Source: Rhizophagus clarus
Lineage: Eukaryota; Glomeromycota; Glomeromycetes; Glomerales; Glomeraceae
Reading direction: 5' to 3'
Length of the DNA: 64,000 nt
Assembly (NCBI GenBank): GCA_015698045.1
Contig: BLAL01000291.1
Span: 186,001-250,000 of the forward strand
Shown here: positions 10,847 to 23,433 of the stretch, piece by piece
How positions within the stretch are numbered: the first letter of the stretch is position 1
Layout: each line of letters begins with the position of its first letter
Program-made: the position numbers and the translations under genes
Notes under the pieces: generated by a model
Databases searched by the model: none
Seen by the model: only the letters and a program-made list of their open reading frames with translations
What the model was told of the DNA's origin: nothing

Positions 10847-13800
10847 GGATTTATTTAAATTTCACCAATGGTTAAATTCGAATTTTAATTACCACTAGTG
10901 AATTTAATAATTTTTAAATTTAGTTTCACCAGCTGGTGATTTTAACCACAAATTTATATAAATTTAAATTTGAATTATTAATCACTGGTGATTTTTATTA
11001 ATTTTAATTTTAATTTCACTACTGGTGATTTTTACCATTACATTGAGTAACCTTGAATTTGTACAAACATGTGAAATTTGTTACTAAATAGTATTTGTTA
11101 CACCTATGCATATTATAAAAAATTTTATGCATTACAAATATAAAATAAAGTTGTGATAGTTAACGTGGTGTCATTTATTTTAGCGAAATACTTTCGTTAT
11201 AATGGAATTAAATTGGGATTTCATTCTAAATTTTTCTGAAGACACTATTTTCCTTGAGAACTTTTTTAAAAAAAATAATGAAAACACAGTATTAGAAGAC
11301 ATTACACCTCCAGAATCACCTGAAAATTTTTATATAGAAATCAACAAAAATACCATATTAGAAGATATCATTACACCTCCTAAGTCTCCTAATAACTTTT
11401 TTGTAGAAACTAACAAAAATACTGTGTTGGAAGATATTATTACACCTCCCGAGTTTTCTGATAATTTTTTAATGAACCACCTATAGAATTATTCTTCCAA
11501 AGTTCAATTGATAATTTTAATACATATCAATATAATCTTTGTAAAGAAGATAGTTTTGATGATTGGATATCCATTGATATGTTTATGTATAATTACTGTT
11601 TAGAAAGAGGTTTTGGTTATCAGATTTGTAGAAATGATAAGGATCCAAATAACTCTTCTATTACTATATACAAGTCATACCGTTGCTCTTTTGGTGGTAC
11701 TTACAAACCTCGTAAGAATATTAATCAAGAATTACAATGGAAACGAGGTTCTAACAAGTCTGATTGCCAGTGGCATTGTAATTTTACATTACAAAAATTA
11801 GAAAATTGGGTAAAATGCACAACATTAGAAGATATATATAATCACAAATTAATTCCAACTGACATAGACAATTCAATAATGAAATGATGCAAGATTTGAA
11901 GTTTTTCACAGAATGCAAAGTAGCGCCCGTTGTACAACTGGAAATCTTAAAAAAAAAATATCCGCAGCATGTGTTTCATAAACAGGATGTTTATAATTCA
12001 ATATATCATTTACATAAAAATAATATTACACCAAAGGCATTTTGGACAGATTCGGAACTAGGATTAATTAATGCGGCCGCTCATGTTTTTCCAACAACTC
12101 CACATTTTTATTGTCTTTTTCATATCTGACAAAATATTACTAAATATCTTAAAATAAAATTAGGTACAAAATTTCATTCGTTTAGTAAAGCCTTTTATTT
12201 ATGCAGAAATACATTAAGCATAGAACTATTTGAATAACGATGGGGGTCTATGATGAACGAATTTCCAGAAAGTCAACCGTATATGACCAGAGTACTACAT
12301 CCTAATCGAAATAGTTGGGCTAAAGCTTATACACCATTTCAATTTAACACGGGAATTCAAAGTACTTAAAGTGTTGAATCATTCAACACTATTATTAAAA
12401 AAGCATTAAATAGTGCAAGTAGTCTTTGTGACATTGAAAAAGTTATTGATAAAAGACATAAAGCTGAATTTCAATATTGTAAATTAGCTAATCTTAAAGC
12501 TTACCAAACAACAGTTGGACTTCCGCATTTATCATCTCAATTTTTTTCAATATTGATGCAGTTCTTAATCAATTTTTAACTCTTCTTGTATTATCCTGGC
12601 ATAAGTTTCAAATCTCTCAATCATTTACTTACAAAGGTAATTTGGTATCGACTTTGAATGAAGTAAGTAATGTTTTATTAAGATTAAGTAATATTTATTT
12701 ATAAAGAAATATCTTACTTGCATAAATCTTATAGAATTTAGTAGATGCCGAAACTGCTAATGATAATTTTATTGAAGATATTATTGATGAACCACAAATA
12801 ACCTTGACATCTCTTTTAAATGGTATTGAAACTTCAGATATTATTGAAATGTGGAGAATACGATGTATAGGAGGCCTTTCATGTAAGGACAATTTAGTGA
12901 TACTTTTAGATGATGGAACACATCTTTGTACTTATTTAGAAACAATCATAAAATGTATAATTTGCTGTCACTTCTGGAGAGTGATGCTGTATTCACATTT
13001 AGCGAAGTTCCATATTAGTATTATACCCATTAGATGGTATAAAGATAACATTTATCCAATTTGGACATTAATCTCAAGAACTCACCGATTCTTACAGCAA
13101 TAGAAACATCAACTAATACAATTTCATTTCAAATTACATGTACATTCCAAAGTTTACATTATATTCAAGGATCAGATCATAGTGAAGTTGTTCACCAAAA
13201 CACTCATCAACAAAATAAGTTTGAAATTGCATTTTCTACAGCGAAAACTGCTATCAATGTTGCATTAAAAACTAATAGTGATCATGAATTAATCACATTA
13301 TTAAAAGATTTTATTGAATCAAAGCGAGAAAAAAATATAGGTGATGATGATGATATTAAAGAAAATCATGACATAATAGGAATTAATGAATCTAGTCAAG
13401 AAGATGGCAGCATAATTCTGTTACAAAAAAATTTAATTGAACAGATAACTGATTCTCGTGTGACTAAAATTAGAGGAGTTCCATTAAAAAAGAGACTAAA
13501 AAGTGCGATGGAGGTATTAAAAAAAAGAATTCTGATGCAAGTAATTTCAGATGAAAGTAATACTCAACCAGTAAAACAAAAGTTGTCCATCAAGAAAACG
13601 CTAGATGATATTAGGTATATTATTTTTTATGATTGTTCAATTACTGAATAAAAGAAGTTTCATATTCTTACTAGAATTTTATAACTAAAAGTTATATTAG
13701 GTTTATAATGCTATAAACAATTGATGTGTAGTGAGAAAAGATTATATAAACTGTTTCTTATTCATAAGTGGTGTGAAGTAGAAAAGGATGGATGGAAAAG

Positions 13801-14064
13801 AATTTTTTTTTGCAATTTTTTATGTAATTCAAGCATAATTTTTTTTTATAATAAAGGCAATTCTATTATACATGTAATACATAAGTTATAATTCGTTTAT
13901 TATTGCATAAAATTGTGAATTACTCATACAATAATATTGTGAAAATATTATTATATCAGATTTTTTTTTTGTTCAGTGATTTTTACCGCCAGTGAATATT
14001 CTAAAAAAAAAATCATTGTCACGTGACTGATGATTTTCACCACTGGTGAGCGTTAAAATTACCC
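10847..14064 (+). mobile_element. MULE (Mutator-like) element
   Basis: A 3.2-kb element around a dead MULE transposase. Its ends, GGATTTATTTAAATTTCACC and the reverse complement of the right end GGGTAATTTTAACGCTCACC, align without gaps at about 21 of 30 positions. Both sides abut the same 16 bases of TTTATATTTTATATTT (10,831-10,846; 14,065-14,080); this exceeds the usual 9-bp MULE duplication because the target is periodic. Subterminal regions hold repeated near-palindromes of the CACCAGCTGGTG type (10,860-11,030 and 13,990-14,050), plausible transposase sites. It sits inside repeat R1, which continues at 14,065. Confidence 0.75.
11202..13651 (+). pseudogene. MULE transposase, degraded
   Basis: Successive pieces: 11,202-11,486, an N-terminal stretch with three copies of an N-x-NT(V/I)LEDI(I)TPP repeat; 11,579-11,887, a FAR1/WRKY-GCM1-like zinc finger (CSFGGTY..SDCQWHCNF..H); 11,884-12,129, including TDSELGLINAAAHVFP and YCLFHI of the DDE core; 12,250-12,540, further MULE sequence with a stop after FNTGIQST; 12,760-13,050, the SWIM finger (about 12,925-12,976), in which the second Cys of C-x-C is Tyr (CTYLE); 13,061-13,651, a lysine-rich tail. 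The segment expected between HKNNI and TPKAFW (first catalytic Asp region) is missing, an internal deletion near 12,030. Inactive. Confidence 0.8.
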
Positions 14065-15421
14065 TTTATATTTTATATTTTTTATATATTTTTTTTATTT
14101 TATTTGTTTTATATTATTACTTATATAATATTTTTTCTATTTTATAATTTGATTTAATAAAAAATTCGTTACAAAATGCACTTCAATATAGATAAAAATA
14201 GATCAAATCTTAATTAAGCAACAAACAAATAAAAGAATCATCAGTGGCATTATTTATATCTTAAAATGTAATGATGTATATTATGTAATATGTCAACATG
14301 TGATATAATATGCTTATATGTGATGCCAATGAATAAAAAATTTATACAATTAATTAAAATGTTATAGTATCTCCTTTTTACTTTTTAATAAAAAAAGAAA
14401 GAAGACTTGTAACAGATTAGATCAGATCAAATTCAAACTAATTAAAAATTTAACTCAAATACTTTAAAACAAATGGATGTTTATTAAATTAATAAGTATA
14501 AACACAATTTATTATAACTTGATAAAGTTTACATTAATCATTTTGATTTATGCCTTTACTTTTCTTTTTTTTTGAATTTTTTTTTAATTTTCTTTTTCTT
14601 TTATTAGAATTTTCCTTATTTTCTTCTTTCTATCATCCATAATATTATTATAATTACCATTATCATATTATTGGCCTTCATCAGTATCATTATCATATAC
14701 TTAGATATTATTAGTTGGCCTATTAAATCTTTTAAGCGCTTTCTGATTTAGATACCAACTCAGTGCACTTATGGGTAGATCATCAGTGGTCATTTTTTCA
14801 ACTCTTAATTTTTAGAATTTGTGATTTTTTTCTTAATGTTTCAACCACCAGATCAATTCATTTATGTAATAAATGGTAAAGCTCAAATAAAAATCATATT
14901 ACTATTAATAAGTAAAATTAAGTAAAATCAATAAATAAAAATCATAAATATATATATTGCAGAAGAATGCCACCATCTTCCATAAATATGGTCAATGTTA
15001 ATTTTTTTTTAGTAACATTATTATCATCTTCAGTCATTTTTTCCTACTCTTCAGAATGGTAACCCAAATTTCTCAATATTTTTGCTAGATCTTCTTCAGG
15101 GTGTCATCAAATATATTTGTTATTGCTTCATATTAAATAATCTGTTATTTTCGTTCTTTTTTTTTCTAATAATATAATTGCAAATATATTAACTAAATTT
15201 TCTATTTTATATTAATGGATGCTTATTTATATCTTGCATTCTAGTATTTTTCTTGATTCTTCTCTTATTCTGTTTTAATTTTTCCTCTCCTTACATTTTA
15301 ATACTATGCATACAATGAAGTGAGCGCTAATATTTATATAACATATTCAACAAGTTACTATTCAAACCATCATGCTTTTTGTTAATTAGTTTATAAAGAG
15401 GTGGTAAGAGCTTCATGATTA
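14065..15421 (-). repeat. Repeat R1, copy a (gene-like on minus strand)
   Basis: Homologous to 57,750-59,285. On the minus strand, segments keep amino-acid similarity between copies better than the flanks do: MTTDDLPISALSWYLNQKAL at about 14,790, a segment ending IFMEDGGILLQ just before a GTATATAT donor-like site at about 14,960, and a Lys-rich end (RKRKLKKNSKKKKSKG) at about 14,560. I recognise no family. Stops interrupt both copies. It ends at a TA where a Tc1 terminus begins. Confidence 0.5.
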
Positions 15422-15635
15422 CAGTGGCTTACAAAGTAACTGACCAAAAGGTTTTTAAATGTAAAATCGTGTTTTTCAATCATGTGATAATATATAAATG
15501 CAATATTTTTTTTATATATAATATATTATAAAATGTTTATAAATATATCAATTTTAATAATATTTAGTAATACTACACATATCAGGTGCTGATATGTATC
15601 TGTCAAATGCAGAAAATGGTGACATATAGTATAAA
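15422..15635. mobile_element. Tc1-type terminus fragment
   Basis: Begins CAGTGGCTTACAAAGTAACT directly after a TA at 15,420-15,421 and matches the left end of the Tc1 element at 53,996 (CAGTGGCTTATAAAAATAAC). No transposase follows. After about 60 bases similarity fades into ATATCAG-rich DNA, then hAT-1. Confidence 0.55.
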
Positions 15636-15643
15636 CAAGTGCT

Positions 15644-18600
15644 TAGAGATTGGAATTGTATCATAAATGGTCACCCAGATATCCATATAATTTTTAAAAT
15701 TGGGTACCTGGTTGAAATCAGGTGGTTTGTAGTATTTAACCTGGTTTGTTATTAAAACTGGGTTAAAACTTAAGATTTTTTTTAACAAACAAATAATATT
15801 TAAATTTTTTAAAATTAATATTAATTTTTACTTTGTATTTTTTTGTAATTGGTAAATAAAATTATTTTATGTATTTAGTGACAAATTGTAACAGATTTAA
15901 GGACTTTTTATTAAATTTCGATTTATAATTCTATTAATAAAGTGAAATACTCTAAAATATATAAATTGCCATTGAATTTCTCTTTAAAAACATCATTTTA
16001 CCCACCAGTTTTGAATCTAAACATGTACGTTTTGCAGTAATTTGATTATCCGTATCAGAAAATAATCTTTCGCTTTAGCTACATTAGGGAATTGAACTTT
16101 CTGAATTGCCCACCACTCAAAATGATTCATATTATGATTGGCAATTGGTATACAAACAGGATCCAAATAACACTCTAATTCAGAAAAGGGATTTGCTGTT
16201 GCTACCTGTACAAAAATAGAAAAGTGCAATCGACTATGGCATTGTTGTTGACTTAAGCTACCAGATGATGATGATGATTGTACCAAGCTTAAATCAATTA
16301 GTTCTCCAAATTGGCGCATTAATTCTTTTTTTGCCTTTTTGCACGTTTCTTTATCCCAATTAAAGAGTGTTTTCAGCCGCAGATCTAAAAGTAATGCTAA
16401 AAGACCAATCATTATAGGTTCATTCCAATAGACAAACAAGGAATTATAAATAGTCTTTTTCATTATTTTAAGAATATCTTGTGCGGGTTGGATAATTGAT
16501 ACTGCTGTCTTAGGTCAGGTTTAGTAGTGATATGACGTTGATTGCTCTGGAGTATCAAGCTTTGGGTTGTCTTCATCACTATCACTTAATTTGCTTTCTT
16601 CATCTGATTCTTCATGCTGAATATTTGGAGCATCTATAAAATAAATAATAATTAGTTAGCAATATAATTTTGAAATAAAAAATAATTATATGATAAATGA
16701 TAATAAAACAACTAATTTACCTTGTTCTATTTCTGAATTATCATCATTATTATCATCATTTTCAGCATATTTAAATTTGAGGACTTGAATCAAATTATAA
16801 ATAATTGACAAAGTAGCATAGGATGTTCTGCTAAAATATGTAGTGGCATCTTCAAACAGCTCTAATAAATTCACAATTTCAGTTGTTTTAATAAGCTCCA
16901 TTCATGAGATAATAAAAGCCACTTTTTAAGTTTTCTCCCATCTGCACGATTATCATGATTATCAGATAAAGGCAACGTTGCACCTAGCCATTCAATTGCT
17001 TTATGTAATTTTAACAAGCGATTCCAGTAATGGTATTTGGAGTTCCATCAGATCTTTGTATTGGCAATATTTTGCAAAATTGGTTCTTGTGGATTAGTTA
17101 AGATGTTTAATGAGGGTTTATTTGTGCTATCATCACTATCATCAGAATCATCATCACTAGAATTATCAGAAATATCTTGTAAAAATGTATTATTACGCCT
17201 CTGACATTCCTTTTGGGTGTTATCAGGTATTCACTTTGCTTGGGAGAGCTTGTAAAAAAATATACTAAACGCTTAATTTGCTTAATATAAATGTTAGTTT
17301 TTTGAAATGCACGATTAATTGAAAGTTGTAGGGTGTGAGCAGCACAAGGCAAGCATTGAACACCATCCCATTGGTTAATTGCATTAACCATGTTGCTTCC
17401 ATTATCCGTTACAATACAAGTAATTTTTTCTTCCAATCCAAATTCAGCCACCTTTTTTTTTAAAAAGGATACAATATTTGTTCCAGTATGAGGATATATG
17501 CAAAGAAGACAATCATATACTTTAAAATCCTCTGACAACCAATGCAAAGTTACACCAATATACCCATGTTTACTTTTAGCTATCCAAAGGTCAGTTGTTA
17601 AAGAAGCTGACTTGCAAGTATTTTCAAGCAGTATCTTTAATTCTTCAATTGCATTTGTATATCCGGTATTAATTTCTTTTTTTAGTCTTTTATTAGATGG
17701 AATCATAAATGCAGGATCAAGAGTTAACATCATTTTTTGGTAACCTTTGCCTTGAATAAAATTAATTGAAAGATTGTCAATAATGACCATTCAGCAATAG
17801 CTTGCCTAATTTCTTAATTTCGTGGTTCCTTATGTGGTTTAACTCTTGCTTTTTCCATTACTTGTGGTACAGTTAGTTGAATTGATTTATCCGTTTGCTG
17901 TAATTAAATGAATAAAAAATTTAAATATTTTTGATATGTATGTGGCTGATACTTGAAACTTGCAAAAACTTTTAATTAAGAAATGATTTTCATACAAAAA
18001 TGTAATCTTTGTTAGAAAGTGATTGGGATTACCTTATCTATTCCCTCATAAATGCTATGCTTTCTACAAAGATGATTTGTCATGTTTCCTGTAGATCCAT
18101 CATGCAAAAATCGCTGGCCACAACATATTTCTTCATTTTGCATATTTATAACCAGAACTTGACAATACTCGTTTTCTTGGATCATATATTGCCACACCCA
18201 ACTAGTTTTAGTATATTTACATTTTGGTTTATATAACTTCACTTTTTTTGCTGCATGTAGTTGATCTTTATCAAGAGAGACTATTGAAGATGGCACTGTA
18301 GAGGGGGTTGTTGAAGCTGCTCTATCAGAACTGGTAGATATACAGTATCATCAAAAGTACTATCCATTTCTGAACCTGTATCGGGAAGATAATCCCAAAT
18401 ATAATCATCTATTGTAAATATTCTAGACATTAAAACTTGGAAAGTATTAGAGGATATGTTATAGGTAAAGTGGGGCTATTTTTTAAAAAGTTTGTTAAAA
18501 GCTTAAATTAGTTAATTTTCACATGTATAAAGGGCGGGTTGTCAACCCGGTTTGCAAACTGGGTGAATTTAACACAGATATCCAGATTTCCAAATATTGA

Positions 18601-18661
18601 CCTGTGTCAACTTGATTTTATGCAAGTGACCCAGGTGATCATTAACCAGTTCTAATTTTTA
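15644..18661 (-). mobile_element. hAT-1 element
   Basis: A 3,018-bp hAT transposon. Ends TAGAGATTGGAATTG and (reverse complement of right end) TAAAAATTAGAACTG match at 11 of 15 positions, and an exact 8-bp duplication CAAGTGCT flanks it (15,636-15,643; 18,662-18,669). Subterminal regions on both sides carry ACCCAG and ACCTGGTT-type words. The transposase lies on the minus strand. Confidence 0.85.
16017..18296 (-). pseudogene. hAT-1 transposase, multi-exon and broken
   Basis: Read on the minus strand. 18,296-18,012 is a BED-type zinc finger (W-V-W-Q-Y, then CCGQRF..H-x4-H). About 17,900-17,760 continues in one frame but has an in-frame TAA (PRN*EIRQ) and then shifts into 17,790-17,107, which carries SLTTDLW, VTDNGSN and CAAHTLQLS, the hAT catalytic-domain landmarks. 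16,901-16,686 and 16,463-16,017 hold the C-terminal dimerisation part (FEWWAIQKVQFPN). The SERLFSD segment with the catalytic Glu lies one frame off near 16,040-16,060, so a small indel separates it from the rest. T-rich acceptors and GTAA-type donors lie between the pieces. Clearly inactive. Confidence 0.8.
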
Positions 18662-18814
18662 CAAGTGCTACATATTTCATATATATTGGGCAGTTAAAAA
18701 TCAGTCATATATTATAGATCTATCATATATATATATTGGTATCCAATATATTATAATAAAATATCAAATTATATCAATAAATGTCATATATATTTGATAA
18801 ATATTTTATATATA

Positions 18815-20874
18815 CCGTATACTTCTGAAATTAAGCACCCTTTTTTTACTATAGAGGTGCTTAATTTTAAGTGATTTTATAAAATATATTTTTTCTTCAA
18901 AATTGCGTCACCAAAGTGATAATAGGAACTGCAAAATGACATGATAATCTGTATTACAAACTGTACAACCTTGCTTGTACAACCAAATAATTTTATAAAT
19001 GCGCAACTTATGCAAAACACGTTTTCTAACTTGTTTAAAACTTTCACAAAAATGCCAAGAAAACACACAAAGGTTTTACGCAATAAAACTACCAAACGAA
19101 GTCATACTTCATACTCCATTTGCCAAAAGAATCAGCTTGTCATTTACGCTAAGAAATACAGATGAAACAAAGCGGCAAGACACTTCCAGCTTAACTCAAG
19201 TATGGTAGGATGTTGGGTTATAGCAAGCAAAAGTTGGGACACTGAAATTAACCAAGACAGTAAACAAATTGGCTCAGGTTGAAAAGCCTTTTATCCTAAG
19301 GCTGAAGTGAGGCTGTATATTTGGCTTATTGAACAAAGAAAACAAGGATTAGCCATTACCTATACGATCTTACGAATTAAAATGCAAGAAATTCTAAAGG
19401 AGCCTGGGATGATAATTTTATATGGTGATTCGGCAAAGGATTTTAAAATGTCATCTCAATGGATATCTTGTTTTATAAAAAGACATAAACTATCCTGGAG
19501 GCAGTGTACAAAGATTTCCCAGAAGCTAACTAGTCATACGGAAGAGTCTTTAGCTAAATTTCATCAATTTATTATCCGCCTGAGAACCAAAAAATCTTTC
19601 GATTTATGCAACATCTTCAATATGGACGAAACACCAGTATGGTTTGATATGGCAGGTAATTTTACTGTTAACCAAAAGGGGGGAGAAAACTGTTTATATT
19701 CGCAGCACCGGCAATGATAAAAACTGATTTATGGTGGTTTTGATGTGTGCTGCGGGTAGGACAATTTTCTTTTTTTTTATTTTATGAATAACAAACTCAC
19801 GATTTCAATTTCCAAGTGTTGTGATAAAGTTTTTAAGTGGTTACGATTTTTAGGTTTAATAGTTACAATATTTTAGGGTTTAGGTTTATGGTTTCAGATT
19901 GTTTATGAACTTCTGAGGGTCTGATTTTTTTTATTAAGTTTATTTTTTTTTTTTTAACATTCAACTAATTGATTTTCAGAATATTTTGATTTCAACAATA
20001 TTCAGATATTTTTGATTTTTGATTACATTTTTTTAATTTTACTCAACATTCTTTCTTTTTATAGATGGAACTAAGTTTTTTCTGATCTGTATCTTAAGGG
20101 GAGGCAACTATCAAAAGGCGATAAAATACCTCCTGGAGTAATCGTCTGGTTTCAAGAGAAAGGTTGGATGGATAGTGTATCGATGAACTGGTATGTTGAT
20201 TATTTGAGTGAGTCAGGTTGATAGTAGAACCAGAACCAGGGCTCCAAAGTTAATGGTTTATAATTCTTTTCGAGGACACTTGGAAAAATCTGTAAAAGAG
20301 AAATTCCATGATTATGGATTCGATTTAGCCGTAATACCTGAAGGTCTAACAAGTTTATGTCAGCCACTTGATGTCGCAATAAATAAACCATTTAAAGCCA
20401 ATTTATGTGAGGAATGGCACTGGTGGATGGTTGCTGGTGGTGCTGGTCAAACAGCTAAAGGTAATCTTTGATGGGCTAAATTTGGTGATGTGTGTGGATG
20501 GGTAAAGCGTTCTTGGGATAGAATTCCTAACGAAATCATTATCAATTCTTTTAAAACTTGTGGTATTTCAAATGCTTTGGATGATGTAAAGGAATTTGAT
20601 AAAGAAATTATAGATATTAGTGATGATAATCTGGAGGATGCTAGCGATGACAATTTAGAGGATGATATAAGCTGTGATGATTCAGATATTGATATAAATG
20701 AATAATAATAATAATTATTATGTACCTTTTAATAAAGTTAATAAAGTATAATTATAACGTTTATAATGTTTAAATGAGAAAACAATTTAATTTTTAGGTG
20801 GGTGCTTATTTTTAGTATATATATAGGATGTGGGGGTGCTTAATTTCGGGGTGCTTAATTTCAGAAGTATACGG
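18815..20874 (+). mobile_element. Tigger/pogo-like element
   Basis: A 2,060-bp element with perfect 26-bp terminal inverted repeats beginning CCGTATACTTCTGAAATTAA (18,815-18,840; 20,849-20,874) and TA on both sides (18,813-18,814; 20,875-20,876). The word GGTGCTTAATTT is repeated just inside each end, twice in tandem at the right (20,836-20,860). Perfect termini around a badly broken transposase suggest it could still be moved in trans. Confidence 0.9.
19052..20705 (+). pseudogene. Tigger/pogo-like DDE transposase, inactivated
   Basis: Starts MPRKHTKV at 19,052. One frame runs through two in-frame TGA codons (after AKKYR and QIGSG) into 19,307-19,717, giving a psq/CENP-B-like helix-turn-helix region and then NMDETPVWFD with the first catalytic Asp at 19,625-19,627. 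A G-run (19,677-19,684) shifts frame. A likely intron follows (GTAGGAC at about 19,756 to TTTTTATAG at about 20,064), then 20,065-20,471 with PKLMVYNSFRGHL, where the second catalytic Asp is Asn (AAT, 20,262-20,264), and QPLDV with Asp at 20,370-20,372. The tail 20,490-20,705 is acidic. Dead. Confidence 0.85.
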
Positions 20875-20876
20875 TA

Positions 20877-21439
20877 TGTGATAAGTATTTTATACATATC
20901 TGAAATATATTAAATATTTATAATTCACTAATCAAAACGTACATATCAATAAAAAATTCAGCAGTTGTAGGGTAATAGGTTGTTGATTGAATAAATATTA
21001 ATAGCAAATTTATAATTTAAATTCAAATATGAGTTCAAGGTAAAAGTAATTTAATTTATTTAATCGTACTAAAAATTTTATTTATATTTTTAATTGATAA
21101 CAAAAAAAAATATTACAGAAAAAAAAATACTACTCTTTATACACATTTATAATATATTTACAATTAGTGTGTTTACTTGTTTGTTTTCATTTCATTATAT
21201 TTGTTTAATTTGAAAGAAAATAAAAAAAGTAACATTAGTAGAAAATATTAGCAAATGTTAAGTAAGATATTAATAAAAATGTTAGTAATAAAATTGTTAA
21301 TATGAATGTTAGTAAAAGTGTTAGTAAAGAAAAAGAACATTAATAAAAAAATTTAATGTAAGTATTAATATTAGTTAATGTTGAAAAAAAAAATTTTATA
21401 CATTAATATTAATAATTAGTAGGTAAAGATAGAAAAGGT
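20877..21439. other. Gene-free interval with GTTAGTAA repeats
   Basis: 20,877-20,960 resumes the ATATCAG-rich DNA that the Tigger element interrupted. 21,230-21,420 repeats GTTAGTAA/AATATTAGT words with no ORF, comparable to the ATTTACTAATGTT satellite at 63,370-63,560 on the other strand. Nothing else seen. Confidence 0.45.
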
Positions 21440-21819
21440 TTTTCTTTAGCTGGACTAAATAAAAATGATACAAAAATGATAAATGAATGTACAAGAATTA
21501 CACAAAAAAAGGAGAGAGAAGGAAAAGTGCAGGACTGACTCCCTAACACTTCCCCCATAAGCATTCATAGCATTCAAGGGAGAAATTTGACGCGTTTACA
21601 ATGTGCAAATGACAAGCACCCACAACAAAAAATAAATAAACATATTCCCCAAAGCAACACAAATAATAACGACACACCAAACTACTACACCCTACCTTCC
21701 TTGCAAAATATAGGTAGGTTTATACAAGAAGAAAGACAACACTTTAACACAACAAATTCACGAACATTCCAAACCCTCACAATAGCTACGCATAACATTA
21801 ATGGAGTAATGAAACCAAC

Positions 21820-22500
21820 ATGACCAAAAAGGAAGGATCATATATTAACAAACAGCTAACTAAAGGTGCAATCATTTGGTCAAAAAAAACCTCCAACAAA
21901 CACAAACGCGCAGGAGTAGCTATATATTTCAATAAGAAATGGTTTAAACATGTTGATAAAGTCGTGAACCTGTCAGAGAACATATTAATAGTTAAGTTGT
22001 TCTTTAAACAATGCAAAATCATAGTCATGCAGATTTACATGCCGCCCAATGATAAAAATCAAAGAGATGAAGTCTCAAGTCAGCTAAGAATGCTTATTGA
22101 AGATGCAGAGCATGATAACACTAACTACCTCATCATACTAGGGGATTTTAATGCAGTAGCTGACTCAAAGCCAGACAAATCAGCTAAGAATAACACATAT
22201 TGTTAAAACAAAATAATAGACTATCTCAACAGAAGAGTCTTTATAGATGCGTACAGAGCTGCGTACCCACAAGATAAAGAATTTACATAAACAAAAATAT
22301 CAGCACTAGAATCGATTACATTTGGCTCTGCCATAATTGGACTAATAAACTCTTAAACTGCAACATAATTGAAGTGGCAACGATCATGACAAGTGATCAC
22401 AACGTAGTATCTAGCATATTAAACACTACCAATATTATTCATAACTGTAAAGAATCAGTTACTAAACGTGATGGTAATGAACGTATAATATATGATTATG
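21820..22500 (+). pseudogene. LINE-A copy 2 endonuclease domain
   Basis: Open from 21,820 to 22,206 with GDFNA at 22,141-22,155. After a stop at 22,204 the same domain continues out of frame through DYLNRR and the region corresponding to the S-D-H end of copy 1 near 22,395. Asn-Glu-Thr of the domain start is damaged by the upstream 75-bp deletion. Endonuclease activity is not expected. Confidence 0.8.
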
Positions 22501-23433
22501 ACAAAATGATGGCAGAAGGATGAAGAAAATATAAAGAAAAGACAAATGAACACTTTGCTAATGAAGCATTAACGGTACTACTAGATCAGCAGACACACGA
22601 TCATGATGACATCAATTCCATATGGATTTATATTAAAAATATAATACACTCATGCGCTAAAAGCATGATTCCACAAAAAAAGACTCGTTTCAAGCAAAAT
22701 ATCAGAGTCAAGAAGGCACAGCACCTTATTCTATCATACCTATATGTGCAACTGCGAAGACTCTGACTGAAAAATTCACAACATATATGGATCATATTAA
22801 TAGACAAGACCAGACTTTACAGATACAACCAGTCCCATATATTTGGATGGCAACATGGGAGCACACATTAAAGTTGCATGGAAAATAAAGTTCAACCAAA
22901 TAAGAAAGTTGCAAAAAGACACAGACAACAAACATATTGAGGAATGTATGAACAAGCGAGCAGAGATCATTCAGACCAACCAAACATTTTGGATTAATAG
23001 TCTACTCAATAGACATAAAGACAGAATTGTATTAGATAGAATTATACACTTAGACACGTCAACAGGGAGAATCCATATACCAACACAGCATTCTAAAAGA
23101 AAGTAATGATAAATCAGCACCAGGGGCATCAGGCATAGGTTACAAACTGATCAAGAAAGTAGGCTCAAAAGGACACGCATGCTTCATACGTTTTGTGGAA
23201 GTAATCTTTAAAACAGCGATTTTTCCAGATGAATGGATCACATCACAGATCTTTGAACAATACATGCCCCATACTACTCATTGAATGTTTGTGAAAGGCA
23301 TACATTAAGATTATCATGAAGAGACTAAGCTCCACCTTACTTTAACATGATATTCTCAAAGGACTAAACTTCACAGGGTTGCCGGGAGGATCAACTAATA
23401 CCCCAATACATGTAATTAACAATATTATAGAAG

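Noticed and set aside
17498..17743. Plus-strand ORF of 81 residues
   Set aside because: Antisense to the hAT-1 catalytic domain, which has recognisable motifs on the minus strand.
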